64,000 nucleotides of DNA from Streptomyces sp. NBC_00224 (GCF_041435195.1 NZ_CP108106.1:5867501-5931500), one strand, 5' to 3'; shown: positions 35,462-43,953, counted from the stretch's first letter. A program made the numbers and translations. Notes: generated by a model not told the origin, from the letters alone.

Positions 35462-36043
35462 CTAACGGCGGTCTGATTCGTCACTTCCGTGAGGGGCCTC
35501 CAGCGGGAATACGACCCGCCGGTCCTCCATCTCCTTGATCATGTCCTGCAGTTCCGAGCGGATCCAGTCCCGGGTGGCGACCTCGCCGAGGCCCATCCGC
35601 AGGGCCGCGATCTCCCGCGTCAGGTACTCGGTGTCCGCGATGGAGCGCTCGTTGGACTTGCGGTCCTGCTCCAGGTTGACCCGGTCGCGGTCGTCCTGCC
35701 GGTTCTGCGCGAGCAGGATCAGCGGGGCCGCGTACGAGGCCTGGAGGGACAGGGCGAGGGTCAGGAAGATGAACGGGTACTCGTCGAAGCGCACCGACGC
35801 CGGCGCGAAGATGTTCCAGACCACCCACAGGATGATGACCAGGGTCATCCAGACGATGAACCGCCCGGTCCCCAGGAAGCGGGCGATCTTCTCGGAGAAG
35901 CGGCCGAACGCCTCCGGGTCGTACTCGGGCAGCAGCCGCGGCCGCGGGGCGCGCGGCTGGTCGAGGCGGCCGCGCGGGCCACGCGCCACGGCGCTCGCCC
36001 CCGCCGCGCGCGTGCGCTCGCGCTCCTCGGTGCGGTCAGCCAT
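35462..36043 (-). CDS. DUF1003 membrane protein
   Basis: 193 aa. A basic, Pro/Arg-rich N-terminus is followed by two membrane helices: RFIVWMTLVIILWVVWNIFAP and YPFIFLTLALSLQASYAAPL. The segment LLAQNRQDDRDRVNLEQDR is the DUF1003 hallmark, and the rest is a charged helix. Function is unknown. The ATG at 36043 overlaps the end of the MgtE-like gene by 8 nt, so the two are translationally coupled. It is 40 nt upstream of mrp on the same strand. Confidence 0.92.
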   Translation of the reverse strand: MADRTEERERTRAAGASAVARGPRGRLDQPRAPRPRLLPEYDPEAFGRFSEKIARFLGTGRFIVWMTLVIILWVVWNIFAPASVRFDEYPFIFLTLALSLQASYAAPLILLAQNRQDDRDRVNLEQDRKSNERSIADTEYLTREIAALRMGLGEVATRDWIRSELQDMIKEMEDRRVVFPLEAPHGSDESDRR

Positions 36044-37307
36044 GCGAGCCCCCCTCGGCGGCGTGGAACTCCGCCTCGCGCCAGTCCTCGGGCAGCAGGT
36101 GGTCCAGGACGTCGTCGACGGTGACCGCGCCGAGCAGCGAGCCGCTGTCGTCGACGACGGGCGCGGCGACCATGTTGTACGCGGCGAGGAACGCGGTCAC
36201 GGCGGGCAGCGGGGTCTGCGGGGACAGCGGCGGCAGGTCGTTGTCCACGATCGAGGAGACCAGGGTGAACGGCGGGTCCCGCAGCAGCCGCTGGAAGTGC
36301 ACCGTGCCCAGGTACTTGCCGGTCGGCGTCTCGTCGGGCGGCCGGCACACGTACACCTGCGCGGCCAGCGCGGGCGAGAGGTCCTGCTGGCGTACGCGCG
36401 CGAGGGCGTCCGCGACCGTGGCGTCCGGGCGCAGCACGATCGGCTCGGTGGTCATCAGACCGCCCGCGGTGCGCTCCTCGTAACTGAGCAGCCGGCGCAC
36501 GTCCGCCGCGTCGTCCGGCTGCATCAGGGTCAGCAGCCGCTCCTTGTCCTCCTCGGGCAGCTCGGAGAGGAGGTCGGCGGCGTCGTCCGGGTCCATCGCC
36601 TCCAGGACGTCGGCGGCCCGCTCGTCCTTCAGCTTGCCGAGGATCTCCACCTGGTCGTCGTCCGGCAGCTCCTCCATCACGTCCGCGAGCCGGTCGTCGT
36701 CGAGGGCCGCGGCCACTTCGCCGCGGCGCTTGGGGGAGAGGTGGTGCAGCACGTTGGCGAGGTCGGCGGGGCGCAGCTGCTCGAAGGTGGCGAGCAGGCT
36801 CTCGGCGCCCTGGCCGTGCTCCTCCAGGGAGAAGCCGGTGACCGCGGACCACTCGACGGTCAGGGTCTCGCCCTTGCGCCGCAGGGCGCCGCCCTTGCCG
36901 CGCCGCACGAAGACCTTGTCGATCTCCCAGTCGCGGCGGGCGGGCAGCTGCTGGACGGCCACGTCCAGGACCGTCACCTCCTCGCCGCTCTCGACGAGAG
37001 TGACCCGGCGGTCCAGGAGCTCGCCCAGGACCAGCCGCTCGGTGGGGCGCTGCTCGAAGCGGCGCAGGTTGACGACGCCGGTGGTGATGACCTGGCCGGA
37101 CTCGACGCCGGTGACCCGGGTCATCGGCAGGAAGATCAGCCGGCGGCCGGCCACCTCGACGACGACGCCGAGCAGCCGGGGCGGGCGGCGGCCGACCCGG
37201 AGTATGGCCACCAGGTCGCGTACCCGGCCCACCTGGTCGCCGTTGGGGTCGAAGACGGCGACGCCGGAGAGGTGCGAAACGAAGATCCGGGGGGCGCCTG
37301 CCGCCAT
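36036..37307 (-). CDS. PRC-barrel / MgtE-N / CBS protein lacking a channel domain
   Basis: 423 aa, soluble. The first half has PRC-barrel-like segments (GVAVFDPNGDQVGRVRDLV and VTVLDVAVQQLPARRDWEID). Then an MgtE N-terminal domain of short helical repeats (LRPADLANVLHHLSPKRRGE, LPDDDQVEILGKL, MDPDDAADLLSELPEE) and a pair of CBS domains (MTTEPIVLRPDATVADAL and APVVDDSGSLLGAV). The membrane domain of true MgtE magnesium channels is absent, so it probably senses Mg2+ or a nucleotide and acts on a partner. The coupled DUF1003 membrane protein is a candidate partner, and corA lies 3 kb away; both links are inferred. Confidence 0.9.
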   Translation of the reverse strand: MAAGAPRIFVSHLSGVAVFDPNGDQVGRVRDLVAILRVGRRPPRLLGVVVEVAGRRLIFLPMTRVTGVESGQVITTGVVNLRRFEQRPTERLVLGELLDRRVTLVESGEEVTVLDVAVQQLPARRDWEIDKVFVRRGKGGALRRKGETLTVEWSAVTGFSLEEHGQGAESLLATFEQLRPADLANVLHHLSPKRRGEVAAALDDDRLADVMEELPDDDQVEILGKLKDERAADVLEAMDPDDAADLLSELPEEDKERLLTLMQPDDAADVRRLLSYEERTAGGLMTTEPIVLRPDATVADALARVRQQDLSPALAAQVYVCRPPDETPTGKYLGTVHFQRLLRDPPFTLVSSIVDNDLPPLSPQTPLPAVTAFLAAYNMVAAPVVDDSGSLLGAVTVDDVLDHLLPEDWREAEFHAAEGGSHG

Positions 37308-37517
37308 GCTGAGCGCCTCCTCTTGGGCGTGATCCGACCTTTTCGTGGCCTGAAATGGCGCTGAATATCTGATTCAGGCTAGCCGGTGACCATCCGGTGC
37401 GCCTTTGAGGGGCGTCCGTACGGCTCTCTGCCGGGCAGCGTAGACGGCCCGGGTAGGGTGCGGTCTGCCGACCCCGACTTCGCGCCCCCCACCTCGCGCG
37501 CCCCGACGAAAGGCCGT

Positions 37518-38279
37518 GTGCCGGTGACCACTCGCTCCCTGTCCGTACGGGCCCGCCGGGCCGCGCTCCCCGTCGCGCTCTGCGCGGGGCTCGCCACGGC
37601 CGTCACGGCGTGCTCCTCGGACCCGGACGAGGGCACCAACGGCGTCGGCAAGCTCTCCGCCACCGATATCGAGGGCAAGGCGCGCACGGCCGCGGACGGC
37701 GCCGACGCGGTGCACCTCAGCGGCACGCTGGTCAGCAAGGGCGGCTCGTACAAGATCGACATGCGGCTGAAGGGGACCGGCGCCACCGGCACGGTCAGCT
37801 CGAAGAGCACCACGTTCGCGCTGCTGCGGGTGGGCGACGAGCTCTATCTGAAGGCCGATGCCGGGTTCTGGTCGCACCGGGACGACAAGGGCTCCGACGA
37901 CTCGGGGAGCGCGGCGGCGGCGGGCAAGCTCGACGACAAGTACGTCAAGGTGCCCTCGGGCGACCCCTCGTACCAGGAACTGCGCGGCTTCACCGACAAG
38001 AGCGCGCTCCTGAAGGGCCTGCTCGGGCTCCAGGGCGAGCTCTCCAAGGGCGACCGGTCCAAGGTCGGCGAGGTGGGCACCATCCGCGTCAAGGCGGGCA
38101 AGGACGGCGAGGGCGGCACGCTCGACGTCTCGCTCCAAGGCACCCCGTACCCCCTGCGCTTCGAGCGCGCGGGCGGTGCGGGCGTGCTCGAACTCGGCGA
38201 CTGGAACCAGGACTTCGCCCTCGCGGCCCCGTCGAAGGACGCGACGGTCGACTACGGGAGCCGGCTCCCGAAGAGGTAG
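37518..38279 (+). CDS. Lipoprotein, LppX/LprAFG-like or unknown
   Basis: 253 aa. Signal peptide with RARRAALPVALCAGLATAVTAC; the lipobox is VTAC, followed by a Ser/Asp/Glu linker. The mature protein has alternating strands (AVHLSGTLVSKGGSYKIDMRL, TTFALLRVGDELYLKADAGFW, RFERAGGAGVLELGDW), which suggests a beta-rich LolA/LprG-like shell. I cannot assign a ligand. GTG at 37518 is used; a GTG two codons later (37524) has better spacing to aaagg and is equally possible. It is divergent from the MgtE-like gene. Confidence 0.82.
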   Translation: MPVTTRSLSVRARRAALPVALCAGLATAVTACSSDPDEGTNGVGKLSATDIEGKARTAADGADAVHLSGTLVSKGGSYKIDMRLKGTGATGTVSSKSTTFALLRVGDELYLKADAGFWSHRDDKGSDDSGSAAAAGKLDDKYVKVPSGDPSYQELRGFTDKSALLKGLLGLQGELSKGDRSKVGEVGTIRVKAGKDGEGGTLDVSLQGTPYPLRFERAGGAGVLELGDWNQDFALAAPSKDATVDYGSRLPKR

Positions 38280-38290
38280 GGCCTGTCCGC

Positions 38291-38845
38291 TCAGCCGCGC
38301 TTGCGCTTCCGCTTCAGCAGCAGCCTCGGCAGTGCCGCCGGGATCGGGTGGCGGGTGGTGGCCGGGGTCTCGACGGGGCGGGCCGCCAGCGAGCCTTCGG
38401 GCATCTCGGTGTGGACCTCGACCGGCGCCAGGCACAACACCCGACACTCCCGCGCCCAGCGGCCCGTCACCGCCTCGCCGTCCGGCGCGTTCAGCCGCTT
38501 GGCCTTCAGCTCGGCGGCCACCGTCTCCCACAGCTCGCCGTGATGGGAGTCCCCCCTGTCCGAGCGCAGTCGAGAACTTGGGGGAGCGACCTCGCTCACC
38601 GCGGCCGTCCAGGTCACCAGGCGGCCGCCCTTGTCCTTGCTGCGGACGGTCACCTCGGCGGTGCCGCCGTCGGCCAGGCCCTCCAGTGGCTGTTCGCCCG
38701 GCCCGCCGCCCACGACATAGGCGGCGCCGTCGTGCCAGACGTGCCACAGCGCGCGGTCGGCGGTCCCGGTGCCCCGCACCCAGATCAGCCCGGACTTCTT
38801 GGTGGCCTCCTCGACGAGGGCCCGGTCGAGCAGCGCAGGTGTCAT
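38291..38845 (-). CDS. Conserved hypothetical protein with in-frame palindromic insertion
   Basis: 184 aa. The N-terminal part TKKSGLIWVRGTGTADRALW to YVVGGGPGEQPLEGL looks like a split-barrel (pyridoxamine-oxidase-like) fold, judged by eye. Residues about 87-98 (SSRLRSDRG region) are encoded by a 36-bp repeat element with C-rich and G-rich ends and lie in an exposed loop. The C-terminus is strongly basic (LLLKRKRKRG). Function is unknown. ATG at 38845. It converges with the lipoprotein gene across 11 nt and is divergent from the EamA transporter. Confidence 0.78.
   Translation of the reverse strand: MTPALLDRALVEEATKKSGLIWVRGTGTADRALWHVWHDGAAYVVGGGPGEQPLEGLADGGTAEVTVRSKDKGGRLVTWTAAVSEVAPPSSRLRSDRGDSHHGELWETVAAELKAKRLNAPDGEAVTGRWARECRVLCLAPVEVHTEMPEGSLAARPVETPATTRHPIPAALPRLLLKRKRKRG
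38550..38585. repeat. 36-bp palindromic repeat inside a coding sequence
   Basis: Ends tcccccc (38550-38556) and ggggga (38580-38585) are inverted. The centre contains gagcgcagtcgagaacttg. The length is 36 bp, a multiple of three, so the frame is kept. I recall closely similar elements dispersed in many Streptomyces genomes, mostly intergenic. Only one copy was found in this window. Confidence 0.7.
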
Positions 38846-38943
38846 GGGGCCACTTTATGGGACGGCCGGGACGCGGTCGGCGGTGTTGTCCACAGCATGG
38901 ACCGACAGTTCCGTAAATATGTTTAGCGCCTTACGCTCTTGCC

Positions 38944-39858
38944 GTGCCCACCACCACCGCGCCCGCCACCCCGGCCCTGACGACCGCTCCGGCCGTCCCC
39001 CGGGTGGACTTCGCGCTGCTCGCCGTCGCCATCGCCAGTGTGTCGCTCTCCGCGCCGCTCATCGCCGCGACGGCGGCCCCCGCGCTTGCCATCGCGTTCT
39101 GGCGCAACGCCATGGCCGTCGGGGCGCTCACCCCGCTGGCCGCGCTCAAGTACCGGGCGCAGCTGCGCGGGCTGACCCGGCGCGAGGTGGGCCTCGCGGT
39201 CGCCGCCGGGGCGCTGCTCGCGCTGCACTTCGGGCTGTGGCTGCCGAGCCTGCGGATGACGTCGGTGGCGTCCTCGACCGCGCTGTGCACCACCACACCG
39301 ATCTGGACCACCATCGCGCTGCGCCTGCGCGGCCACCGCCCGCCCGCCATGGTGTGGGCCGGGACGCTGGTCGCCTGCGCGGGCGTGGTGATGCTCACCG
39401 GCGTCGACATGACCACCTCGCCGCGCGCCCTCGCCGGTGACGCGCTCGCGCTCGGCGGCGGCATCGCGGCCGCCGGGTACGTGCTGCTCGGCGCCGAGGT
39501 CCGGCGGACCGTGGACACGGTCCCGTACACGTACCTCTGTTACGGGACGGCCGCCGCCGGGCTGCTCGCCGCCTGTCTGGCGAGCGGCGCGGACCTCACC
39601 TCGTACTCGGGAGTGACCTGGGCCAAGCTGGCCGCGCTCACCGTCGCCGCCCAGCTGCTCGGCCACTCCCTGCTCAACCGGGTGGTGCGGGGCCTGGGGG
39701 CGTCCGTGACGTCCACGGCGATCCTCCTGGAGACGCCGGGCGCCGCCCTCATCGCGGCGCTCTGGCTGGGCCAGCAGCCGCCCGCGCTCGCCTGGCCCGC
39801 CCTTGTGGTGATCCTCGCCGGGCTCGCGCTCGTCGTCAGAGCCAACCGTTCCGCTTGA
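38944..39858 (+). CDS. EamA/DMT family transporter, ten helices
   Basis: 304 aa. Ten hydrophobic segments arranged as two EamA repeats. The first repeat ends near AGVVMLTGVDM and the second near VILAGLALVVRAN; both have the typical late-helix pattern. A Ser/Thr/Pro N-terminus precedes VDFALLAVAIASVSLSAPL. It probably exports or imports small metabolites or amino acids; the substrate is unknown. GTG at 38944. Its 3' end overlaps the convergent corA gene by 23 bp. Confidence 0.9.
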   Translation: MPTTTAPATPALTTAPAVPRVDFALLAVAIASVSLSAPLIAATAAPALAIAFWRNAMAVGALTPLAALKYRAQLRGLTRREVGLAVAAGALLALHFGLWLPSLRMTSVASSTALCTTTPIWTTIALRLRGHRPPAMVWAGTLVACAGVVMLTGVDMTTSPRALAGDALALGGGIAAAGYVLLGAEVRRTVDTVPYTYLCYGTAAAGLLAACLASGADLTSYSGVTWAKLAALTVAAQLLGHSLLNRVVRGLGASVTSTAILLETPGAALIAALWLGQQPPALAWPALVVILAGLALVVRANRSA

Positions 39859-40963
39859 GCGTGCGGTGGATGACGAGGCAGCTTCCGGCGATGGCGGCCA
39901 GCACGAGCGGGTAGCCGTACTTCCAGTGCAGCTCCGGCATGTGGTCGAAGTTCATGCCGTACACCCCGCACACCATCGTCGGTACGGCGATGATCGCCGC
40001 CCATGAGGTGATCTTGCGCATGTCCTCGTTCTGCGCGAACGACGCCTGCGCCAGATTGGCCTGGAGGATCGAGTTCAGGAGCTCGTCGAAGCCGACGACG
40101 TGCTCCTGCACGCGCGCGAGGTGGTCGGCGACGTCGCGGAAGTACTTCTGGATGTCCGGGTCGACCAGCCGCATCGGCCGCTCGCTGAGCAGCTGCATCG
40201 GCCGCAGCAGCGGCGAGACCGCCCGCTTGAACTCCAGGACCTCGCGCTTGAGTTGGTAGATCCGCCCGGCGTCCGTGCCGCGCGGGCTGCCCTTGGACGG
40301 GGCCGAGAAGACATCGATCTCGACCTCGTCGATGTCGTCCTGCATCGCGTCCACGACCGCCAGATACCCGTCGACCACCTGGTCCGCGATGGCGTGCAGC
40401 ACGGCCGAGGGGCCCTTGGCGAGCAGTTCGGGGTCGTCCTGGAGGCGCTTGCGCAGCGCCCGCAGCGAACCCTGGCCGCCGTGCCGGACGGTGATCACGA
40501 AGTCCCGCCCGGTGAAGCACATGACCTCGCCGGTCTCCACGACCTCGCTGGTCGCGGTGAGTTCGGCGTGCTCCACGTAGTGGACCGTCTTGAAGACGGT
40601 GAAGAGCGTGTCGTCGTACCGCTCCAGCTTGGGCCGCTGGTGGGCGTGGACCGCGTCCTCCACGGCCAGCGGGTGCAGCCCGAACTCGGCCGCGATACCG
40701 GCGAATTCGGCCTCGGTCGGCTCGTGCAGCCCGATCCAGGCGAACCCGCCGTCCTCCCGGACGCGCCGCATCGCCTCGCGCGGCGACAGGCACGAGTCGG
40801 CCTGGGTGCGCAGCCCGTCGCGGTAGACCGCGCAGTCGACGACCGCGCTGCTCGCGGAGGGGTCACGGGTGGGGTCGTACGAGTTGTACGGGGCGGTGCT
40901 CTTGCGCAGCGACGGACGCAGGGAGGGGCGGACCGCGGCGCGCAGGTCACGAATCATGGACAT
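39836..40963 (-). CDS. corA: CorA magnesium/cobalt channel
   Basis: 375 aa. A long cytosolic alpha/beta domain (FAWIGLHEPTEAEFAGIAAE, VEDAVHAHQRPKLERY) is followed by the stalk helix. Two C-terminal helices follow, with the selectivity motif GMNF in VCGVYGMNFDHMPEL between them and the basic C-terminal end RTLKRNGWL. It forms a pentameric Mg2+ channel. ATG at 40963; a second ATG is at 40957. From memory M. tuberculosis corA (Rv1239c) lies in the same block. It has a 427-nt upstream region without another gene. Confidence 0.96.
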   Translation of the reverse strand: MSMIRDLRAAVRPSLRPSLRKSTAPYNSYDPTRDPSASSAVVDCAVYRDGLRTQADSCLSPREAMRRVREDGGFAWIGLHEPTEAEFAGIAAEFGLHPLAVEDAVHAHQRPKLERYDDTLFTVFKTVHYVEHAELTATSEVVETGEVMCFTGRDFVITVRHGGQGSLRALRKRLQDDPELLAKGPSAVLHAIADQVVDGYLAVVDAMQDDIDEVEIDVFSAPSKGSPRGTDAGRIYQLKREVLEFKRAVSPLLRPMQLLSERPMRLVDPDIQKYFRDVADHLARVQEHVVGFDELLNSILQANLAQASFAQNEDMRKITSWAAIIAVPTMVCGVYGMNFDHMPELHWKYGYPLVLAAIAGSCLVIHRTLKRNGWL

Positions 40964-41390
40964 GGCAGGACTCCTTCACGGAGGGGCCGCCGGGCGGGCG
41001 TGGCACTGCCCGGAATGGGGACGTGACGCGACGACTTCGACATCTGCGTACGTCCGCAAAGCGGGCGGCACCGCGAGTGCGGTGACGGCGTTCGCTACTG
41101 AAACGGACTGGGCGAGGCGATGTGCTCTTCCGTCGTGCGAAATGCCATGAGACTCAGAGGTTTCCCGGTGAGGCGTCCGGGTAGGGAGGTCTCGATCACA
41201 GGGAACAACGAAGGCGCACGGAAGAGCGGTTGGTACTGCCAGGCCGACTTCGATCCATCGCAGCCCCACCTCCTCCGGCCGGTCCCCCGTGAGGGACTTC
41301 CTGCTGCCCTGAACAGCGGCCAAGACTATCAGCCGACGCAAGTGTCAAGTCCGTACTTTGCTCGTTCGATACGGCTTCTATGCTCAACTC
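40964..41390. other. Gene-free divergent region between corA and SUFU-domain gene
   Basis: 427 nt. I find no supported gene or known riboswitch. A corA messenger starting well upstream could carry a long leader, and a magnesium-sensing element was considered but not recognised. Near the right end, TATGCT (41379-41384) ends 6 nt before the ATG of the next gene, a leaderless-type arrangement. Confidence 0.4.
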
Positions 41391-41975
41391 ATGGTTGATG
41401 TTCTTGCTCTCGTCGAGGCCAGGCTGCGCACCGCCCTCGGTGAACCGGACGCGCGCGCCGCGGTGACCTTCCTCGGTACGGAACGCATCGAGGTGCTGCG
41501 CTTCGCCGACGGGGACATCGTCCGCTACGCCACGCTCGGCATGTCGGCCCAGCCCATGACCGACCCGGCCGCCGCCCTCGCCGACCCGGTCAAGGGCCCG
41601 CGCGCCGAGCTGGTCCTGTCCGTACGGGCCGGGCTCGCCGACACCGACCAGGTGCTGCGGCCGCTCGCCGTCCTCGCCTCGACCCCGCAGGTCGAGGGCG
41701 TGATCGTGGCCCCCGGCGCCTCGCTCGACATCGGGGAACCGCTGTGGCCCGGGGCGCCGTTCAGCTCGGTCCTGGTCGCGGAGCCGGGCGGGCTCGTCGA
41801 GGACCTGGAGCTCGACGACCCGATGGACCCGGTCCGCTTCCTGCCGCTGCTGCCGATGACGACCAACGAGGCCGCCTGGAAGCGGGTGCGCGGGGCGCAG
41901 GAGCTGGAGGAGCGCTGGCTGGCGAACGGGACGGACCTGCGGGATCCGCTGCGCGGCTCTGTGCGGCTGGATTGA
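41391..41975 (+). CDS. Suppressor of fused (SUFU) domain protein
   Basis: 194 aa soluble protein. The SUFU-domain pattern includes VRYATLGMSAQPM, RAELVLSVRAGLADTD, VLRPLAVLASTPQ, LDIGEPLWPGAPF and FLPLLPMTTNEAAW. Bacterial SUFU proteins are often linked to toxin immunity or have unknown roles; no toxin gene is seen nearby. The ATG at 41391 has no ribosome binding site but follows a -10-like TATGCT by 6 nt, so translation may be leaderless. Confidence 0.88.
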   Translation: MVDVLALVEARLRTALGEPDARAAVTFLGTERIEVLRFADGDIVRYATLGMSAQPMTDPAAALADPVKGPRAELVLSVRAGLADTDQVLRPLAVLASTPQVEGVIVAPGASLDIGEPLWPGAPFSSVLVAEPGGLVEDLELDDPMDPVRFLPLLPMTTNEAAWKRVRGAQELEERWLANGTDLRDPLRGSVRLD

Positions 41976-41995
41976 GCGTTCCGCCGCAGTCGGTC

Positions 41996-42050
41996 GGCTG
42001 CGGGCCGGTGGGGGCCGGTCGCGCAGTTCCCCGCGCCCCTATAAGGGCGC
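41996..42050. repeat. Palindromic intergenic repeat, copy 4
   Basis: Contains ggctgcgggccggtgggggc followed by cggtcgcgcagttccccgcg and cccctataagggcgc. It is a half-palindrome in the orientation of the copy 2 left arm. It starts about 20 nt after the SUFU-domain gene. Confidence 0.8.
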
Positions 42051-42125
42051 GATCGCCTCGTCGCCACACGCCGGACGGGTGATCGTCCTTGACGCGGCGC
42101 GGGACGGGGAGGACCGTGGGCATTT

Positions 42126-42764
42126 ATGAGGGGCGAACCCAGTTGCCCGAAGTGCGGAGGCCGGGTCAGGGCGCCCGGTCTCTTTGCCGACTCCTGGCAG
42201 TGCGATGTGCACGGGACGGTGCATCCGCTGCAGCCGGTGGTTCCCCCGAGCGTCGAGGCGCTCGGCGTCGTGGTGCACCGGGCGAAGGTGCCCATCTGGA
42301 TGCCGTGGCCGCTGCCGATCGGCTGGCTGTTCACGGGCGTGGCGTGCGCGGGCGACGACCGCAGCGGCGGGCGTGCGACCGCCGTGGCCTGCTCCGGCCC
42401 CGGCCCGCTGGGCGGCATCGGTGAGCTGCTGCTCGTCGCGGAGGAGCTGGGCGTCGGCCTCGGCGCGCGGTACGCGGGCATCGACGGCCCCGACCCCGGC
42501 CCGTACATGAGCGTAGACAAGCCGCCGCAGGCCAAGGTCCTCGCCGCCGGGCGCCCCACCCCCCTGTGGCACGTGACCGGTACGCCCGACGACCGCGCGG
42601 TCTTCGCGGGCGAGGCGCGCGGGCTGTGGCTGTGGGCGATCCTCTGGCCCGAGCAGTCGGGTCTGCTGCTCTACGACGAGCTGGTCCTCACCGATCTGCG
42701 CGACGCGGGCGCCGAGGTCGAGCTGGTGCCGTGCGGGGCGCTGTCGCCGCGGATCCTGTCGTGA
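42126..42764 (+). CDS. Zinc-ribbon hypothetical protein
   Basis: 212 aa. An N-terminal CPKCGG pair with a later Cys and two His (SWQCDVHGTVH) forms a likely zinc ribbon. The rest is a conserved Gly/Pro-rich domain (VPIWMPWPLPIGWLFTGVAC, GPGPLGGIGELLLVAEELGV, ARYAGIDGPDPGPYM). I believe this is a Streptomyces DUF (DUF6758), from memory. Function is unknown. ATG at 42126, ribosome binding site not strong. The following PHP gene starts 121 nt later. Confidence 0.82.
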   Translation: MRGEPSCPKCGGRVRAPGLFADSWQCDVHGTVHPLQPVVPPSVEALGVVVHRAKVPIWMPWPLPIGWLFTGVACAGDDRSGGRATAVACSGPGPLGGIGELLLVAEELGVGLGARYAGIDGPDPGPYMSVDKPPQAKVLAAGRPTPLWHVTGTPDDRAVFAGEARGLWLWAILWPEQSGLLLYDELVLTDLRDAGAEVELVPCGALSPRILS

Positions 42765-42884
42765 CGGGCGCGGGGCGACGCGCCCCGAGTGCGGTGACCG
42801 CCACACCCGTTGCGGGCGGGACAGGGGCTACGCGCAGTTATCCTTGATTGTCCCCCCTGCCGGTTCTACGCCCTGGAGTCACGC

Positions 42885-43748
42885 GTGCGCATCGATCTGC
42901 ACACCCACTCCACGGCCTCCGACGGTACGGACACCCCGGCCGAGCTGGTCCACCATGCGGCCGCCGCCGGTCTCGACGTCATCGCGCTCACCGACCACGA
43001 CACCACCCGCGGCCACGCCGAGGCGGCCGTCGCGCTCCCCGCGGGCCTGACCCTGGTGACCGGCGCCGAGCTCTCCTGCCGTGTCGACGGCATCGGGCTG
43101 CACATGCTGGCGTACCTCTTCGACCCCGAGGAGCCGGAGCTGGCGCGCGAGCGCGAGCTGGTCCGCGACGACCGGGTGCCGCGCGCCCGGGCGATGGTCG
43201 CCAAGCTCCAGGAGCTGGGCGTCCCGGTCACCTGGGAGCAGGTGGCGCGGATCGCGGGCGACGGCTCGGTCGGCCGCCCGCACGTCGCCGAGGCGATGGT
43301 CGAACTGGGCGTCGTCGGCTCGGTGTCGGAGGCGTTCGTACCGGAGTGGCTGGCGGACGGCGGACGCGCGTACGCCGGCAAGCACGAGCTCGACCCGTTC
43401 GACGCGATCCGGCTGGTCAAGGCCGCCGGCGGGGTCACCGTCTTCGCGCACCCGCTCGCCCTCAAGCGCGGCCGGGTCGTGCCCGAGCCGGTCATAGCCG
43501 AGCTCGCCTCGGCCGGCCTCGACGGCATCGAGGTCGACCACACGGACCACGACGCGCCCACGCGCGCGAGGCTGCGGGGACTGGCCGCCGAGCTCGGTCT
43601 GCTGACCACCGGCTCCAGCGACTACCACGGCAGCCGCAAGGCCGTGCGGCTCGGGGAGTGCACCACCGACCCCGAGATCTACGGCGAGATCACCCGCCGT
43701 GCGACGGGCGCGTTCCCCGTCCCGGGCGCGGGCGGAACCGGCCGCTGA
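42885..43748 (+). CDS. PHP-domain phosphoesterase (nucleotide/RNA phosphatase-like)
   Basis: 287 aa. Metal motifs of the PHP family are DLHTHST at the N-terminus, ALTDHDTTRGH, GAELSC, FAHP and a C-terminal SSDYHGS. Similar proteins hydrolyse 3',5'-nucleoside bisphosphates and trim RNA 5' ends (RNase AM/YciV family), so that activity is likely. GTG at 42885 with ggag upstream gives the N-terminus VRIDLHTHS, as in the family. The palindromic repeat copy 5 begins directly after its stop. Confidence 0.92.
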   Translation: MRIDLHTHSTASDGTDTPAELVHHAAAAGLDVIALTDHDTTRGHAEAAVALPAGLTLVTGAELSCRVDGIGLHMLAYLFDPEEPELARERELVRDDRVPRARAMVAKLQELGVPVTWEQVARIAGDGSVGRPHVAEAMVELGVVGSVSEAFVPEWLADGGRAYAGKHELDPFDAIRLVKAAGGVTVFAHPLALKRGRVVPEPVIAELASAGLDGIEVDHTDHDAPTRARLRGLAAELGLLTTGSSDYHGSRKAVRLGECTTDPEIYGEITRRATGAFPVPGAGGTGR

Positions 43749-43749
43749 G

Positions 43750-43832
43750 CGCTCCGCGAGGAGGGCGGTTCATTCGGCTGCGGGTTGTCTGTGGCTGGTC
43801 GCGCAGTTCTCCGCGCCCCTTGAGGGGCGCCG
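43750..43832. repeat. Palindromic intergenic repeat, copy 5
   Basis: Begins with gctccgcgaggagggcggtt right after the PHP gene stop, followed by ctgcgggttgtctgtggctg, gtcgcgcagttctccgcgcc and ccttgaggggcg. The first 24 nt are shared with copy 6. Confidence 0.8.
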
Positions 43833-43953
43833 GTACCGCACCGGCCTTCCACAAGTCCGCCAAGCCCCGGCCCCTTCGCTTTTCCTCCCCAGAGGACTCC
43901 GCCATGCGGGGTCCCCCCTTCCCCGTACACCCCTCCTCCTGCAAGGCACCACC

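Noticed and set aside
41161..41190. ggtgaggcgtcc, similar to the start of a magnesium M-box riboswitch
   Set aside because: It is on the strand opposite to corA and none of the other conserved M-box helices could be found.
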